Both the position numbers and the translations under genes were made by a program. From contig JAWVFQ010000040.1 of the NCBI GenBank assembly GCA_033856025.1, positions 13,216 to 77,215 on the forward strand: a stretch of DNA of 64,000 nucleotides, read 5' to 3'. This DNA is from AC-38 sp033856025. GTDB taxonomy: Bacteria > Actinomycetota > Thermoleophilia > Solirubrobacterales > Solirubrobacteraceae. The notes beneath the pieces were generated by a model. The model ran no database searches. It worked only from the letters and a program-made list of their open reading frames with translations, and was not told the DNA's origin. This document shows positions 63,180 through 64,000 of the stretch, one piece after another (position 1 is the stretch's first letter; the number at the start of each line of letters is the position of its first letter).

Positions 63180-64000
63180 TCAGGCGGCGGCGACTCGCGC
63201 GGGCGCGGGCAGGGTGGCGCGCAGCGCGCCGCGCAGAGTGGAGGCGCTCTCGGGCGAGATGACGGGGCTCAGGCCGAAGCGCGCGGCCTCCGCGAGGCGA
63301 CGCTGGGCGTGGCCCACCGGGCGGACCTCGCCGGTCAGCCCGAGCTCGCCGAACACGGCCGGCGGCGGTGCGGCGTCGGCGCCCGCGGGCGCCCCGGAGA
63401 GGCCCGCTCCCCGGGCGTCCCCTCCCACCGGCTCGCCCCGCGCGGCGCTCGCCACGGCCAGGGCGATCGCGAGGTCCGCGCCGGGCTCGTCGACCCGCAC
63501 GCCCCCGGCCACGTTGACGAAGACGTCCGCCGTCCCCGTCCCCACGCCGGCGTGGCGAGCCAGGACGGCCAGGACGAGCGCCAGGCGGTTGCGGTCGATG
63601 CCGTTGCACACGCGGCGCGGCGGGACGAGCTCGGACGGCGAGACCAGGGCCTGCACCTCGACGAGCAGCGGGCGCGAGCCCTCCATGGCGGCCAGGACCA
63701 CGCTGCCGGGCGCGCGCGTGGCGCCGGCCACGAACCGGGCCGAGGCGTCGAGCACCTCGACGAGGCCGTCGTCTTGCATCTCGAACACGCCGGCGTCGTC
63801 GGTCGAGCCGAAGCGGTTCTTCAGCGCGCGCAGCGTGCGATAGGTGCGCTCGCGCTCGCCCTCGAACTGCACGACGCAGTCCACGAGGTGCTCGAGCACG
63901 CGTGGCCCCGCGAGGGCGCCCTCCTTCGTGACATGGCCGACGAGCACGACGGCGGTGCCCTGGCGCTTGGCGACCTCGGTGATGCGCGCGGCCACCTCGC
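63180..64000 (-). CDS. radA: DNA repair protein RadA (5' end outside window)
   Basis: About 273 C-terminal residues of RadA/Sms, the RecA-like branch-migration ATPase of recombination. Visible: VVLVGHVTKEGALAGPRVLE (Walker-B-side strand and switch), the RadA-specific KNRFGSTDDAGVFEM, and the Lon-protease-like C-terminal domain (VNVAGGVRVDEPGADLAIAL, VFGELGLTGEVRPVGHAQRR). The zinc finger and Walker A are beyond the window. It precedes disA with an 83-base gap. Confidence 0.94.
   Translation of the reverse strand, partial: EVAARITEVAKRQGTAVVLVGHVTKEGALAGPRVLEHLVDCVVQFEGERERTYRTLRALKNRFGSTDDAGVFEMQDDGLVEVLDASARFVAGATRAPGSVVLAAMEGSRPLLVEVQALVSPSELVPPRRVCNGIDRNRLALVLAVLARHAGVGTGTADVFVNVAGGVRVDEPGADLAIALAVASAARGEPVGGDARGAGLSGAPAGADAAPPPAVFGELGLTGEVRPVGHAQRRLAEAARFGLSPVISPESASTLRGALRATLPAPARVAAA

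Noticed and set aside
1..64000. Mobile elements, prophage or secondary-metabolite cluster
   Set aside because: No transposase, integrase, terminase, ketosynthase or peptide-synthetase motif was seen on either strand. The only tRNA shows no flanking repeat that would mark an integration site.

Overview
The window looks like a chromosomal segment of a very GC-rich, codon-biased actinobacterium. Three things point towards the class Thermoleophilia (Solirubrobacter, Conexibacter or Patulibacter-like), at moderate confidence: the radA-disA-carD-ispD-ispF-cysS-rlmB-sigH block, secreted proteins with Ig-like and NHL/Vgb-type repeats, and F420-type luciferase-like and acyl-CoA dehydrogenase genes. 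I see no insertion sequence, prophage, CRISPR array or rRNA. Coding density is extreme: neighbours often overlap by 1-4 bases and no gap exceeds about 250 bp.

Layout. Positions 1-7701 hold a RidA fragment, an Ig-domain lipoprotein and a leftward operon for catabolism of an amine through gamma-glutamylation (FadR-type regulator, GlnA-like ligase, APC permease, aldehyde dehydrogenase, SDR). Positions 7730-18461 carry a K+/H+ antiporter, two secreted beta-propellers, an acyl-CoA ligase with an in-frame repeat insertion, a secreted GH31 enzyme and an acyl-CoA dehydrogenase. Positions 18588-25546 hold an HD-GYP phosphodiesterase, PspA with PspAA, a ferredoxin, an RTX-repeat protein, a second acyl-CoA dehydrogenase and a CWB2-type lipoprotein operon. 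Positions 25555-29616 are a complete sulfate ABC transporter operon with an Rrf2 regulator. Positions 29656-36338 include xseA/xseB, a thiolase and a 3-hydroxyacyl-CoA dehydrogenase. Positions 36569-42607 include a CNNM/CorC transporter, a GMC oxidoreductase with its small subunit and a glycosyltransferase.

Positions 42642-45079 hold an ECF sigma factor, an overlapping single-pass membrane protein with an Ala/Gly-rich helix, and a rhomboid protease, with an acyltransferase upstream. This arrangement suggests a regulated-proteolysis switch and is the best candidate here for an undescribed system. Positions 45130-51077 hold an epimerase, an FKBP, tRNA-Thr(TGT), secreted proteins and an OmpR-type two-component system. 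Positions 51074-64000 hold an NhaA-DsbA fusion and then the conserved sigH-rlmB-cysS-ispF-PHP-ispD-carD-disA-radA block. That block is interrupted by three rightward lipid-related genes, and its IspD carries an extra NTF2-like domain.

Recurring themes are leaderless-looking promoters (a TAnnnT hexamer 6-10 bases before the start codon), sometimes with the T-A-G taken from the preceding stop codon. There are also three genes for which no ATG/GTG/TTG start fits (two CTG, one ATT). A small family of near-perfect TTGACCGC/GCGGTCAA hairpins occurs between genes.
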